From Bacillus sp. CECT 9360 (GTDB lineage Bacteria > Bacillota > Bacilli > Bacillales > DSM-1321), in NCBI RefSeq assembly GCF_918741275.1, contig NZ_CAKKNA010000001.1, forward strand, positions 62,001 to 126,000: a DNA stretch of 64,000 nt, read 5' to 3'. Shown piece after piece: positions 17,238 through 26,020 of the stretch (the stretch's first letter is position 1; every line of letters begins with the position of its first letter). A model generated the notes under the pieces. It saw nothing but the letters and a program-made list of their open reading frames with translations, searched no databases and was not told where the DNA came from. A program made the position numbers and the translations under genes.

Positions 17238-18260
17238 ATGCCGGTTATGAAAGCTGGATTGTTTGTTTCTGAAAAGAGTGTAATGGTCGCTGATTTAGAA
17301 AAACCAATATTACAGGTTGGGGAGGCACTAATTAAAGTATCCGCTGCGGGAATTTGCGGCACTGACATGATGATCTATTTTGGAAAGCATCCAAGGGCAA
17401 AAGCACCATTGGCAATGGGTCATGAATTTAGCGGAGTGATTGAACAAATCAATGGCAGTTCTTCTTTCACGATTGGAGATAGAGTAGTAGTAGAACCAAC
17501 ACTCAGCTGCGGCAAGTGTGAAGCTTGTGCCACAGGACAATTTCACGTATGTAAAACATTAAAGCTTATTGGTATTGATATGCATGGTGGATTTGCAGAA
17601 TACACGGCCGTTCCGTTAAACCGGCTTCATCGAATTCCTGATCAATTATCAGATCAACATGCAGCTTTAACAGAGCCAGTGGCAGTTGCTGTCCATACAG
17701 TTCGCCGCTCTAACTTAAAAATAGGCGACAATGTTGTCATACTAGGGGGTGGCCCTATCGGGTTGCTGGTAGGGATAATGGCTAAAAAAGCAGGAGCCGC
17801 TCAAATTATAGTTTCTGATATTAGCCCGTATCGTTTAAATAAAGCTAAGGAGCTTGGCCTTACCGTGCTGGATGCCAAAAAAGTGAATATTGCTGACGAA
17901 GTCTATTCCCTGACGAACGGTGTAGGTGCTGATATCACCTTTGAAGTTGCCGGAACGGCTGTTACGGCTATACAGATGGTTGAGGTGACTAAGATCCAGG
18001 GTCAAATTGTTGTAGTCAGTGTATATAAACAACCGCCAACCATCGATTTAGCAGCGATGCATTTTAGAGAAACTTCCTTAACAACGACAAGATGTTACAG
18101 CAGAAATGACTTCGAAAAGGCGATTCAACTTATGGGTAGTGGAATGATTGATGTCTCTTTCATTATTTCGCATCAGCTGCCTCTTGAGAAAATTAAAGAA
18201 GGATTTGAATTAATGGAAAATCCAGATTTATCTTTGAAAATTATTTTACAGCCTAATTAG
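17238..18260 (+). CDS. Zinc-dependent medium-chain alcohol/polyol dehydrogenase
   Basis: A medium-chain dehydrogenase of about 340 residues. The catalytic zinc ligands are in AAGICGTDMMIYFG and the GHEFSG motif; the structural zinc site is SCGKCEACATGQFHVC; the Rossmann motif is VILGGGPIGLLVG. ATG 17232 is only two bases from the GGGAGGG ribosome site, so ATG 17238 (MPVMKAG) is the better start. Relatives include threonine 3-dehydrogenase, sorbitol dehydrogenase and L-idonate or galactonate dehydrogenases. With the SDR gene that follows, and next to sugar-acid genes, it probably interconverts a sugar acid or polyol and its keto form. It has its own upstream gap of about 110 bases after a terminator. 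Confidence 0.87.
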   Translation: MPVMKAGLFVSEKSVMVADLEKPILQVGEALIKVSAAGICGTDMMIYFGKHPRAKAPLAMGHEFSGVIEQINGSSSFTIGDRVVVEPTLSCGKCEACATGQFHVCKTLKLIGIDMHGGFAEYTAVPLNRLHRIPDQLSDQHAALTEPVAVAVHTVRRSNLKIGDNVVILGGGPIGLLVGIMAKKAGAAQIIVSDISPYRLNKAKELGLTVLDAKKVNIADEVYSLTNGVGADITFEVAGTAVTAIQMVEVTKIQGQIVVVSVYKQPPTIDLAAMHFRETSLTTTRCYSRNDFEKAIQLMGSGMIDVSFIISHQLPLEKIKEGFELMENPDLSLKIILQPN

Positions 18261-18277
18261 GAGAGGGGGTTGAGTAC

Positions 18278-19039
18278 ATGGGAATTAATTTGTTTAGTTT
18301 GGATGGAAAAGTTGCGGCTATCACAGGTGCAACTAGGGGAATAGGGCGGTCTATGGCAATCGCCTTAGCTGAAGCAGGTGCAGATATAGCGCTGCTTCAG
18401 CGTTTACCGGAACAAAACGATGTGAAAAAAGAAATTGAGAGGCTTGGGCGATCATGTATAATCCTTCCTTGCGATTTAGGAAATGCTGAACAAGTGAAAG
18501 AGGTTATACCTAACGTCATTTCTCATTTTGGGAAAATTGATATTTTAGTTAACAATGCAGGCATCCAGCATCGATCACCTTCCGTTGATTTTAAAGAATC
18601 GGATTGGGATGAAGTCATAAATGTAAATTTGAAAACGGTTTGGCTTTTATGCCAGCAGGCTGGCCGTTTTATGATCTCTGAAGGCAAAGGGAAAATCATT
18701 AACATGGCATCATTGCTTTCCTACCAGGGCGGCCTCACCGTTCCAGCTTATGCTGCAGCAAAGGGGGGAGTGGCACAGCTAACAAAAGCTCTGTCTAATG
18801 AATGGGCACAGCATAATATCAATGTAAACGCAATTGTGCCTGGATATATCGCAACAGACATGAATACTGCACTTATAAATGATCAAACAAGAAATAGACA
18901 AATACTCGAACGAATTCCCGCAGGAAGATGGGGGAACTCAGAAGATTTTAAAGGAGCAGTCATGTTCCTGGCTTCTGACGCATCTAATTACGTTCATGGA
19001 CATTTATTAGCGGTTGATGGGGGCTGGTTAGGTCGTTGA
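18278..19039 (+). CDS. SDR oxidoreductase, gluconate 5-dehydrogenase/KduD-like
   Basis: A 253-residue classical short-chain dehydrogenase. The cofactor loop is TGATRGIG, followed by NNAGIQ, the catalytic Ser in INMASLLS, and YAAAKGG (Tyr-x-x-x-Lys), then the closing VDGGWLGR. KduD (2-keto-3-deoxygluconate... 3-dehydrogenase) and gluconate 5-dehydrogenase have the same length and a similar N-terminus with an FSLDGKVAAITG phrase. It starts 17 bases after the zinc dehydrogenase with a GAGAGGGGG ribosome site, so the two form one operon. Substrate is inferred from the neighbourhood. Confidence 0.86.
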   Translation: MGINLFSLDGKVAAITGATRGIGRSMAIALAEAGADIALLQRLPEQNDVKKEIERLGRSCIILPCDLGNAEQVKEVIPNVISHFGKIDILVNNAGIQHRSPSVDFKESDWDEVINVNLKTVWLLCQQAGRFMISEGKGKIINMASLLSYQGGLTVPAYAAAKGGVAQLTKALSNEWAQHNINVNAIVPGYIATDMNTALINDQTRNRQILERIPAGRWGNSEDFKGAVMFLASDASNYVHGHLLAVDGGWLGR

Positions 19040-19145
19040 TTTTCTCTGGAATTCCGGAATCTGAATAATGCCGTACCGTTTTAATAAGAGGGCAACCAAT
19101 GATTGATTAGGCATTTTTCTTTTCAGAAAATCTACTAATAGAATA

Positions 19146-19177
19146 AGGCAGGTTCTCCTGAGCGGAGAATGCTGCCT
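19146..19177 (-). terminator. Hairpin between convergent SDR and glcF
   Basis: AGGCAG-TTCTCC stem pairs with GGAGAA-CTGCCT around a TGAGC loop. It lies between the convergent ends of the SDR gene and glcF; the T-rich side is better on the minus strand, so it most likely ends the glcDF transcript and may also slow readthrough from the plus strand. Confidence 0.6.
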
Positions 19178-19203
19178 ATATCAATGTTTCGATATTTAAT
19201 CAA

Positions 19204-20508
19204 TTACGCAATTCCTGCCGCTTCAGCTAAATATTCGATTAAATGAAGGGCGCGAACTGATTCAGATAACTTTTCGCGTTCAATGCCAAGTTTCATCTGT
19301 AGCAAACATCCAGGATTAGTTGTAATAATGACAGATGCTTTTGTCGCTTTTGTTTCTTTCATCTTTTCATCGAGGATATCCATGGATGCATCAAAATTAA
19401 TCATATTATAAATTCCTGCTGACCCGCAGCACATATTTGCTTGTGCCATCTCTATAAAATGAATACCTGTCACGCTTTTAAGAAGGTCTAATGGTTCATT
19501 ATTCACTTTTTGAACATTGGTCATATGGCATGAAGGTTGATACGTAACTCGTTCTTTATGATGAGACTGCAAATTAGGCAGACCACCACAAGAGACAAGT
19601 ACCTGGCTGATATCTTTCGACTTCGCGGAGAAGTTAGCTGCTCTAGCTGCCCAATCATTATCATCCGCAAGCAGTTGGCTATATTCATAGAGCATAGCGC
19701 CACATCCGCCTGCATTATTAACAACAAAGTCTATGTCTTCCTGCTCAAAGGCAGCGATGTTTTGTTTAGCAAGACGCTTAGCTTCATCCAATTCTCCGGA
19801 ATGTGAATGCAGGGCGCCGCAACATGTCTGTTTAGGTACTACAAAAACGTCACATCCCGCTTCAGCAAGCAGTTGTACAGACAAAGTATTGATCTGTTGA
19901 AACATCGCATCCATAATGCATCCGGTAAAAAAGGCAACTGTATACTTTTTTTCTCCTTTAGCTTTTATTCTGACAGGGGCTTGTTTGCGTTTTGCCGGTG
20001 AAACTGGCTTTGGTATGATTGCTTCAAATGTCCCTAAATGATTAGGTAGTTTCTTCAAGGCACCGGACGCGCGCCCGGCTTTTTGAAGTCCGCTTTTTTC
20101 ATAGAGCCAAAACGCATTGCCCGCCAATTTCATGAATGTTTTACTGGGGAATACATTCTTGAACACTGTTTTACGAAGAAAACGAACAGGAACGGGAAAT
20201 TTCTTGCGTCTGATTAGCGCTGCTTTAGCTGCTTCAAGAATAGAACCGTATTCCACTCCGGTTGGACAGGCAGTTTCGCAAGCACGGCATCCAAGGCATA
20301 AATTGATTGGATCTTCTAGTACTGATAAATCGGTGATTTTTCCTTCGCCAACCATTTTCACAAGGTTAATCCGGCCACGTGGAGAGTGGGTTTCTTTTCC
20401 CATTGTAATATATGTTGGACACACAGGGAGACAGTATCCGCATTGGACGCAGCTGCTTGTCTTTTCATATCGAAATTCTTTCTTTAATTGGTCAAGGGAT
20501 TGCTCCAT
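19204..20508 (-). CDS. glcF: Glycolate oxidase iron-sulfur subunit
   Basis: A 434-residue protein with two ferredoxin-type [4Fe-4S] motifs near the N-terminus (CVQCGYCLPVCP and CLGCRACETACP) and two CCG-type motifs later (TCCGALHS, NMCCGSAG), the layout of GlcF and related LutA/GlpC subunits. It transfers electrons from the FAD subunit encoded one base upstream towards the quinone pool at the membrane. Its start follows the stop of glcD directly. Glycolate is the classic substrate; D-lactate or another 2-hydroxy acid is also possible for this family. Confidence 0.92.
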   Translation of the reverse strand: MEQSLDQLKKEFRYEKTSSCVQCGYCLPVCPTYITMGKETHSPRGRINLVKMVGEGKITDLSVLEDPINLCLGCRACETACPTGVEYGSILEAAKAALIRRKKFPVPVRFLRKTVFKNVFPSKTFMKLAGNAFWLYEKSGLQKAGRASGALKKLPNHLGTFEAIIPKPVSPAKRKQAPVRIKAKGEKKYTVAFFTGCIMDAMFQQINTLSVQLLAEAGCDVFVVPKQTCCGALHSHSGELDEAKRLAKQNIAAFEQEDIDFVVNNAGGCGAMLYEYSQLLADDNDWAARAANFSAKSKDISQVLVSCGGLPNLQSHHKERVTYQPSCHMTNVQKVNNEPLDLLKSVTGIHFIEMAQANMCCGSAGIYNMINFDASMDILDEKMKETKATKASVIITTNPGCLLQMKLGIEREKLSESVRALHLIEYLAEAAGIA

Positions 20509-20509
20509 G

Positions 20510-21928
20510 TTAAGTCAACTCCAATTTTTGACTCGGTTCAGGAAAGATTTTACCTGGATTCATAATGTTATTCGGATCCCAAACTTCTTTAATGCGCTTC
20601 ATCATATCCAAGCCGATTGCTCCCAGTTCCATTTCCATAAATGGCGCCTTCATGATTCCGATGCCATGTTCACCGGAGAGTGTGCCTCCAAGTTCAATAG
20701 CTGCCGTAAAGATTTCAGCAACCGCCTGTTCAACTCGGATCATTTCTTCCTTGTCATTTTTGTCACAAATGATATTCGGATGGAGGTTGCCATCACCTGC
20801 ATGGCCAAATACAACAAGGTGAACATTATATTTGTCACGGATTTCTTGTAATCTGAGGCACATTTGCGGAATTTTGCTTCTTGGGACAGTAGCATCTTCC
20901 GAAATTTTGGTTGGTTTGATACGTGCTATTGCAGGAGAAACCAGTTTGCGGGCTTTCCAAATTTCCTCTCTCTCAGCAGCGTTCCGGGGAATGCGAATTT
21001 CACTAGCCCCGACAGCATCGCATAGTTCAGCTGCTTGCTTTACTTCATCCTTCAAGGCTAAATGGTGACCATCCAGTTCAATAAGTATGATTGCTTCGGC
21101 ATCTACGGGCAGTCCTAATGGTTCGTAATTTTCAACGGCTATGATAGAGGACTGATCCATTAGTTCCATTTTGGCTGGTATAATGCCTGAAGACAATATC
21201 TTTGAAATCGCACTGCCTGCGTCAATTAAACTATTAAAAACCGCCATAATCGTTTCAGAAGCGGGCGGTTTAGGAATTAGTCGCAAAACTGCTTTTGTAA
21301 TAATGCCCAGTGTACCTTCTGATCCGACAACAAGTTTTGTTAAATCGTAACCCGTTACATTTTTAACTGTACTACCACCGGTTTTTATAATTTCACCCTC
21401 AGGTGTAATCAACTCCAAACCAATGACATAATCCTTTGTCACTCCGTATTTTAATCCTCGCGGTCCTCCCGAATTTTCCGCCATATTACCGCCAATCGTA
21501 GAGACATGTGAACTGCTTGGATCCGGGGGATACATTAGGCCTTTACGTTCAGCTGCTTTATGGATGTTAGCCGTTAATACACCTGGAGAAACAACCGCAA
21601 TTAAATCTTCTTCATGAATTTCAAGCAAACCATCCATAACAGACAAATCGAATACCATGCCACCTTTTACAGGAAGGGGACCACCGCTTAATGAAGTAGA
21701 CTGCCCACGAGGGTAGACCGGAATCTGTTCCCGGTTGGCAAGTTTCACAAGTGCCGATAATTCGTCAACGCTTTTTGTCTGTATAACCACATCCGGTAAA
21801 AAAGTGCCGAATGACGCATCAAATGAATAGCTGAAACGATCATTTTCATCTGATAACACTCTTCCGATTTTTACGATTTGTTTGATTTCTTCAATATGAT
21901 GCGCTTTTATCACCTTCATTGGACTCAC
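20510..21928 (-). CDS. glcD: Glycolate oxidase FAD-linked subunit
   Basis: A 472-residue FAD-dependent oxidase of the vanillyl-alcohol oxidase/GlcD group. The FAD-binding domain shows YPRGQSTSLSGGP and STIGGNMAENSGGPRGLKYG; the C-terminal domain has VFGHAGDGNLHPN and the GEHGIG motif near the end. It oxidises glycolate or a related D-2-hydroxy acid. It is the second gene of the regulator-glcD-glcF operon on the minus strand, 15 bases after the regulator. Only one GlcD-like subunit is present; E. coli has a separate GlcE, but Bacillus-type operons commonly manage with GlcD and GlcF. Confidence 0.92.
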   Translation of the reverse strand: MSPMKVIKAHHIEEIKQIVKIGRVLSDENDRFSYSFDASFGTFLPDVVIQTKSVDELSALVKLANREQIPVYPRGQSTSLSGGPLPVKGGMVFDLSVMDGLLEIHEEDLIAVVSPGVLTANIHKAAERKGLMYPPDPSSSHVSTIGGNMAENSGGPRGLKYGVTKDYVIGLELITPEGEIIKTGGSTVKNVTGYDLTKLVVGSEGTLGIITKAVLRLIPKPPASETIMAVFNSLIDAGSAISKILSSGIIPAKMELMDQSSIIAVENYEPLGLPVDAEAIILIELDGHHLALKDEVKQAAELCDAVGASEIRIPRNAAEREEIWKARKLVSPAIARIKPTKISEDATVPRSKIPQMCLRLQEIRDKYNVHLVVFGHAGDGNLHPNIICDKNDKEEMIRVEQAVAEIFTAAIELGGTLSGEHGIGIMKAPFMEMELGAIGLDMMKRIKEVWDPNNIMNPGKIFPEPSQKLELT

Positions 21929-21943
21929 TCCCTTTTTTGTACC

Positions 21944-22651
21944 CTATATGGTGTAGCCTTTTAAGAAAAGGCTTAACTTCTTTTCAGCATTCTTTAAATG
22001 AATAAGACATTGGATTTTAGCCAGTTCCGGTTCTTCTGCTTCAATTGCCAACAAGATATTATAATGCTCCTTGAATACAGCTTCCCGTTTCTGTTTTAAC
22101 TCTATATTTGGACGAAGGGTGATATTCAAGGTTCTTTCATATAGTGATGATAAGCTTTCTAGTGTTTGAATCAGAATAGGATTCTGTGTTGCTATAATAA
22201 TAGAACGGTGAAAATCCAAATCCGCTTCCATGGCACTCGAGCCTTTTTCAATAGATTCACTTTCCATTCGCTTCATAATGTGCCTCATTTGTTCAAGTTG
22301 TTCAGATGTACGTCTAGAAGCTGCTAGATATGCCGCCTCTGGCTCCAAAATCTTTCTCATTTCAAATAAATACTTAATACTTTCCACATCGTCCGTTTCA
22401 ATCCTGGTACGCTGTAATAATTTTGAACTCGTATCTTCTTCTACGTAGCTTCCTCCGCCTTGGCGAGAAGAGATGATACCGGAAGCTCTTAGCATGCTTA
22501 ACGCCTCGCGAACAGGTACCCTGCTTACACCGTAGTACGCCGTTAATTCCATTTCTGTCGGCAGCTTCGACCCTGGAGGGTATTTTCCCGTTTCAATTTG
22601 ATGCAGTAATTCGCGAGATATGAATTGAGAAGCTTTTTCTTTTTTAGTCAT
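21944..22651 (-). CDS. FadR-type GntR regulator of the glc operon
   Basis: A GntR/FadR-family (FCD) repressor of about 235 residues. The open frame begins at GTG 22669, but the GTGAAAGGAAAG sequence acts as ribosome site for ATG 22651 (MTKKEKASQF). The winged helix is at about residues 10-70 (KLPTEMELTAYYGVSRVPVREALSMLRASG, in two halves), and the all-helical FCD domain follows with the metal-site residues D...R...H typical of the family (DLDFHRSI). It likely responds to glycolate or another hydroxy acid. Operator candidates of the FadR type lie directly upstream (22725-22886), so it probably controls its own operon and the divergent MFS gene. Confidence 0.9.
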   Translation of the reverse strand: MTKKEKASQFISRELLHQIETGKYPPGSKLPTEMELTAYYGVSRVPVREALSMLRASGIISSRQGGGSYVEEDTSSKLLQRTRIETDDVESIKYLFEMRKILEPEAAYLAASRRTSEQLEQMRHIMKRMESESIEKGSSAMEADLDFHRSIIIATQNPILIQTLESLSSLYERTLNITLRPNIELKQKREAVFKEHYNILLAIEAEEPELAKIQCLIHLKNAEKKLSLFLKGYTI

Positions 22652-22724
22652 GTATATCTTTCCTTTCACTATATTTCTAGGTTAATGAATTGATTTGAAA
22701 GAAGAACTTTTCCATAATTATAAA

Positions 22725-22757
22725 TTTGTCTAACAAAAACAAAATTTATATAACAAA
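22725..22757. promoter_or_regulatory. Two FadR/GntR-type operator candidates, proximal to the regulator
   Basis: TTTGTCTAACAAA at 22725-22737 and TTTATATAACAAA at 22745-22757 fit the TTTGT-N3-ACAAA architecture of FadR-subfamily operators, the second with one change. Their starts are 20 bases apart, about two helical turns, so they lie on the same DNA face, 70-100 bases upstream of the regulator start. Confidence 0.6.
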
Positions 22758-22860
22758 TTTACTACAAATAAACAAAATTTTCAAAAAAATTAATTTACAA
22801 CACGTTGATTTACCTTTATAATAAACAAAAACAGCCCAATTAACAATATTTTCTTTCAAA

Positions 22861-22886
22861 TTTGTATTACAAATTTGTAATACAAA
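22861..22886. promoter_or_regulatory. 26-bp perfect palindrome made of two fused FadR-type operators
   Basis: TTTGTATTACAAA at 22861-22873 is followed without a gap by TTTGTAATACAAA at 22874-22886. Each is a TTTGT-N3-ACAAA operator and the two are reverse complements of each other, giving a perfect 26-base palindrome. It lies midway in the 470-base, very AT-rich spacer between the regulator and the MFS gene. I see no coding potential in this spacer. Confidence 0.65.
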
Positions 22887-23124
22887 AAAATATACTTCCT
22901 CTAAGAATAAATTAAATGATGGATTCAAATAGGACTTAAACAAAGTGTCATAGGAATTTAGATTCTTAAAAATGAAAACCCTTTCATTTTTAAAATAAAC
23001 ATTCCTAAGTAATCATTTTATTAGGTTCTGGTATTAAATAAATTAGCTATTTGTTTAACATGATCGTTAGTTTACTTTTCACTGTTCTATTTGCTTTCAT
23101 TATTAAAACTTAGGGGGAAATGAA

Positions 23125-24462
23125 ATGAGCAATGCTTATGCATCATTGGAGAAAAAAACGATAAAAAAAGTTACCAGGAGAATTGTACCTTTTATCATCT
23201 TGTTATATATTATTGCATTTTTAGACAGAGCGAATTTAGGTTACGCCGCACTGGATATGAACGATGCGCTTGGATTAACCAGCCAAATGTTCGGGCTTGC
23301 TTCCGGAATTTTCTTCATTGGTTATTTTCTTTTTGAAGTACCGAGTAATGTGCTTTTAGAACGATTCGGGGCAAGAAAATGGATTGCGCGAATTCTTGTA
23401 ACCTGGGGAATAGTCGTGATCTTGACTGGATTTGTTGAAAGCGCTGTACATCTTTACTTTCTACGATTTCTATTAGGAGCATTAGAAGCAGGATTTTTCC
23501 CAGGCATCATATTGTATCTTACGTATTGGTTTAGGGTTAAAGAGCGGGCAAAAACAATCGCAATGTTTATGACAGCAATCGCCATTTCCTTTATTATCGG
23601 AGCACCATTTTCTACTTGGGTTATGGACAATATCAGTTGGATGGGAATGGACGGTTGGCGTTGGATGTTCATCTTGGAAGGGTTACCCGCTGTTATTTTA
23701 GGTGTTATAACGTTTTTCTATTTAACAGACCGCCCGCAACAAGCCAAGTGGCTTACAAGCGAAGAAAAAGATTGGTTAACCCGGGAATTGGAAAGAGAAA
23801 AAGAAGCCAAGGCAGAGAAGGATGGTAAACAATACGGAATTAAGCAAACACTGAGCAATCCGAGAGTATGGTTTCTGGCTCTCATATACTTTACTTTTAA
23901 TATCGGTATATATGGAATCGCGTTCTGGCTGCCGCAAATAATCCAGTCATTTTCAGATGTATTATCGAACACTCAAGTTGGATTAATGACGATGATTCCT
24001 TATATAGCCGGTGCGATTGCAATGAACATCTGGTCTCGACGTTCTGACCGATTAGGTGAAAGGCGGCTTCATGCCGCGATTCCATTAGTGGTTGGATGTT
24101 TAGGAATGTTTGCTTCGGGAATGACTTCAAATCCTGTTGCATCAATTGCAATGATGGCGATAGCAGTGGCAGGCATGTACAGTTTCTACGGTCCATTTTG
24201 GTCTTTAGCGACCCAATTCCTAAGTACTTCAGCAGCAGCTGTAGGAATTGCGGTTATTAACTCGATTGGGAATCTGAGCGGTTTTGTCGGACCGTATGGA
24301 ATCGGCATGATTCAAGAGGCTACCGGAAATGTAAATATTGCATTGTACTTCTTGAGTATTTCTCTTTTGGTGCCTAGCATCCTGCTATTTACAATGCGGA
24401 AGGATCTGATAACGCGTCCGCCTCTGTCAACAGACAGGCCTAGTGATATCAGTGTGAAATAG
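23125..24462 (+). CDS. MFS transporter of the anion:cation symporter (ACS) family
   Basis: A 445-residue membrane protein with about twelve hydrophobic segments. The first segment ends in FLDRANLGYA, the D-R-x-N signature of ACS-family carboxylate symporters (ExuT, GarP, DgoT, phthalate and hydroxy-acid carriers). The loop 2-3 motif appears as ERFGARKWIARIL. It is divergent from the glcDF operon across the FadR-type operator array, which makes glycolate or another organic acid, or a sugar acid used by the clusters on either side, the likely cargo. An AGGGGGAAATG ribosome site precedes the ATG. Confidence 0.9.
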   Translation: MSNAYASLEKKTIKKVTRRIVPFIILLYIIAFLDRANLGYAALDMNDALGLTSQMFGLASGIFFIGYFLFEVPSNVLLERFGARKWIARILVTWGIVVILTGFVESAVHLYFLRFLLGALEAGFFPGIILYLTYWFRVKERAKTIAMFMTAIAISFIIGAPFSTWVMDNISWMGMDGWRWMFILEGLPAVILGVITFFYLTDRPQQAKWLTSEEKDWLTRELEREKEAKAEKDGKQYGIKQTLSNPRVWFLALIYFTFNIGIYGIAFWLPQIIQSFSDVLSNTQVGLMTMIPYIAGAIAMNIWSRRSDRLGERRLHAAIPLVVGCLGMFASGMTSNPVASIAMMAIAVAGMYSFYGPFWSLATQFLSTSAAAVGIAVINSIGNLSGFVGPYGIGMIQEATGNVNIALYFLSISLLVPSILLFTMRKDLITRPPLSTDRPSDISVK

Positions 24463-24524
24463 GGGTACACGCATTTCTGGGAAGAGAAGCTCGGGTAATA
24501 ATTAATAAGGGAGGCCCAATAAGT

Positions 24525-24839
24525 ATGATATACGAGATGAGGACCTATTCTATCAAAGTTGGAAAAACCCAGGAATACTTGAAGCTGTTCGAAGAAATTG
24601 GGCTACCGCTTATTACAAAATATGCCAAACTGGTCGGCTATTGGTATACCGAAATTGGAGAGCTAAACCAGGTCATACACGTATGGGAATATGAAAGTTT
24701 AGATACGCGGGCTGAAAGACGAAGAGCCTTATATAATGACCAAGATTGGCTGGAAAACTTCATTTCAATTGCGCTTCCGTTACTTGAAAAACAGGAATCT
24801 AAGATTTTACATGCAACTAATTTCTCACCTATTAGGTGA
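24525..24839 (+). CDS. NIPSNAP-family small protein
   Basis: A 104-residue protein with the ferredoxin-like alpha/beta fold of the NIPSNAP/dimeric alpha-beta-barrel family: it begins MIYEMRTYSIKVGKTQEYLKLF and contains YWYTEIGELNQVIHVWEYES, both diagnostic. Function of bacterial NIPSNAP proteins is unknown; they often accompany aromatic or organic-acid catabolic genes. It lies 62 bases after the MFS gene with a GGGAGG ribosome site and precedes the TRAP-type binding protein, so it probably belongs to the same transcript. Confidence 0.85.
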   Translation: MIYEMRTYSIKVGKTQEYLKLFEEIGLPLITKYAKLVGYWYTEIGELNQVIHVWEYESLDTRAERRRALYNDQDWLENFISIALPLLEKQESKILHATNFSPIR

Positions 24840-24892
24840 AGTGAAAGCTCTATCAAGCTTGTAATTCTATTATGTTTAAGGGGGCGTTTTTT

Positions 24893-25921
24893 GTGAAGAA
24901 ATCTATATTTTTAGTACTATTCGCTTTTATATTCCTTACAGGATGCAGCGCAAGCAATAAAGATGCAAGTTCGTCTGGCAGTGGAGGAAAAAATGGAAAA
25001 ACGATTACTATTAAAATAGCCAATTTTTATGCGGAAGACCATCCAGTCAATAAAGCAATAAAAGAAAAGTTCAAGCCGATGGTTGAGGAAAATTCAAATG
25101 GCTCGGTAAAAGTAGATCTATTTCCAAACAGCACCATTGGGGGCGAAGAGTTTATGTATGATGGGACCCGAAATGGAACGATTGAAATGGCAGTTCTCAG
25201 TCAAATCATGGAACCGGATGTACCAAAAGTCGGCCTGTTCTCTTTACCTTTCTTGTTTAAAGATTATGATCATGCCAAAGGTGTACTCGACAGCCCGATT
25301 GGAGGAGACATCAAAACTGAATTTGAAACTAAAACAGGTTTAAAGCATCTTGGATACGGAATTAATGGTTTCCGTGTAGTATCAAGCAACAGACCTGTGA
25401 AAAAAATGGAAGATTTCAAGGGACTAAAATTAAGAATGCCTAATGTGCCTCAAATGATTGCTACAGGTCAAGCTCTGGGAACGACTGTTTCTCCGATGCC
25501 TATACCAGAGATTTTTCCAGCCCTTGAACAGAAAGTAATAGATGGACAGGACAATCCTTATTCAACATTGCGTTCTAATGCTTGGTACGAAGTACAAACT
25601 CATGTTTTAGAAACGCGCCATCTATTTTTACCAAACAATTATGTTGCTAATGAAAAATTCTGGAATAGTTTAACCCCTGAACAGCAAAAAGTTGTGGAAG
25701 AGGCTGTACAAGAAACAGTAAAACGGGAGTGGGAGCTAACTGAACAGGGTGAAGAAGAAGATAAAAAATTCCTTAAAGAAAACGGGTTAAAGATCACAGT
25801 GCCGGATGAAGGATTTAACTCAGAAATGATTCAGGCAACCGAGGGAGTTTATAAAGAGTTTTATAAGAAATACTCTTGGGCAGAAGAAATTGTTGAACAG
25901 ATTAAGTCACAGTCGAAATAA
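24893..25921 (+). CDS. TRAP transporter DctP-type solute-binding lipoprotein
   Basis: A 342-residue extracytoplasmic binding protein. The upstream ATG at 24872 is inside the ribosome-site region; GTG 24893 follows AAGGGGGCG and yields a standard lipoprotein signal KKSIFLVLFAFIFLTGC with the lipobox Cys at residue 18 or so. The DctP fold is shown by FKGLKLRMPNVPQ, in which the Arg binds the carboxylate of the ligand, and by DGQDNPYSTL. Ligands of this family are organic acids. No DctQ or DctM membrane gene exists in the window, so the protein is either an orphan that works with a distant permease or a sensor partner. Confidence 0.86.
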   Translation: MKKSIFLVLFAFIFLTGCSASNKDASSSGSGGKNGKTITIKIANFYAEDHPVNKAIKEKFKPMVEENSNGSVKVDLFPNSTIGGEEFMYDGTRNGTIEMAVLSQIMEPDVPKVGLFSLPFLFKDYDHAKGVLDSPIGGDIKTEFETKTGLKHLGYGINGFRVVSSNRPVKKMEDFKGLKLRMPNVPQMIATGQALGTTVSPMPIPEIFPALEQKVIDGQDNPYSTLRSNAWYEVQTHVLETRHLFLPNNYVANEKFWNSLTPEQQKVVEEAVQETVKREWELTEQGEEEDKKFLKENGLKITVPDEGFNSEMIQATEGVYKEFYKKYSWAEEIVEQIKSQSK

Positions 25922-26020
25922 CATACGCTTCTCTTGTGTATTTAAATAATATTATTTTATTAGAACCGAATGAAGATCCATCCATATTAATTGTTTGCTC
26001 ACAATGAGGAGGAACTGGCA

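Noticed and set aside
19537-20851. Plus-strand frames opposite glcF and glcD
   Set aside because: They mirror strongly conserved coding sequence on the minus strand and show no family features.
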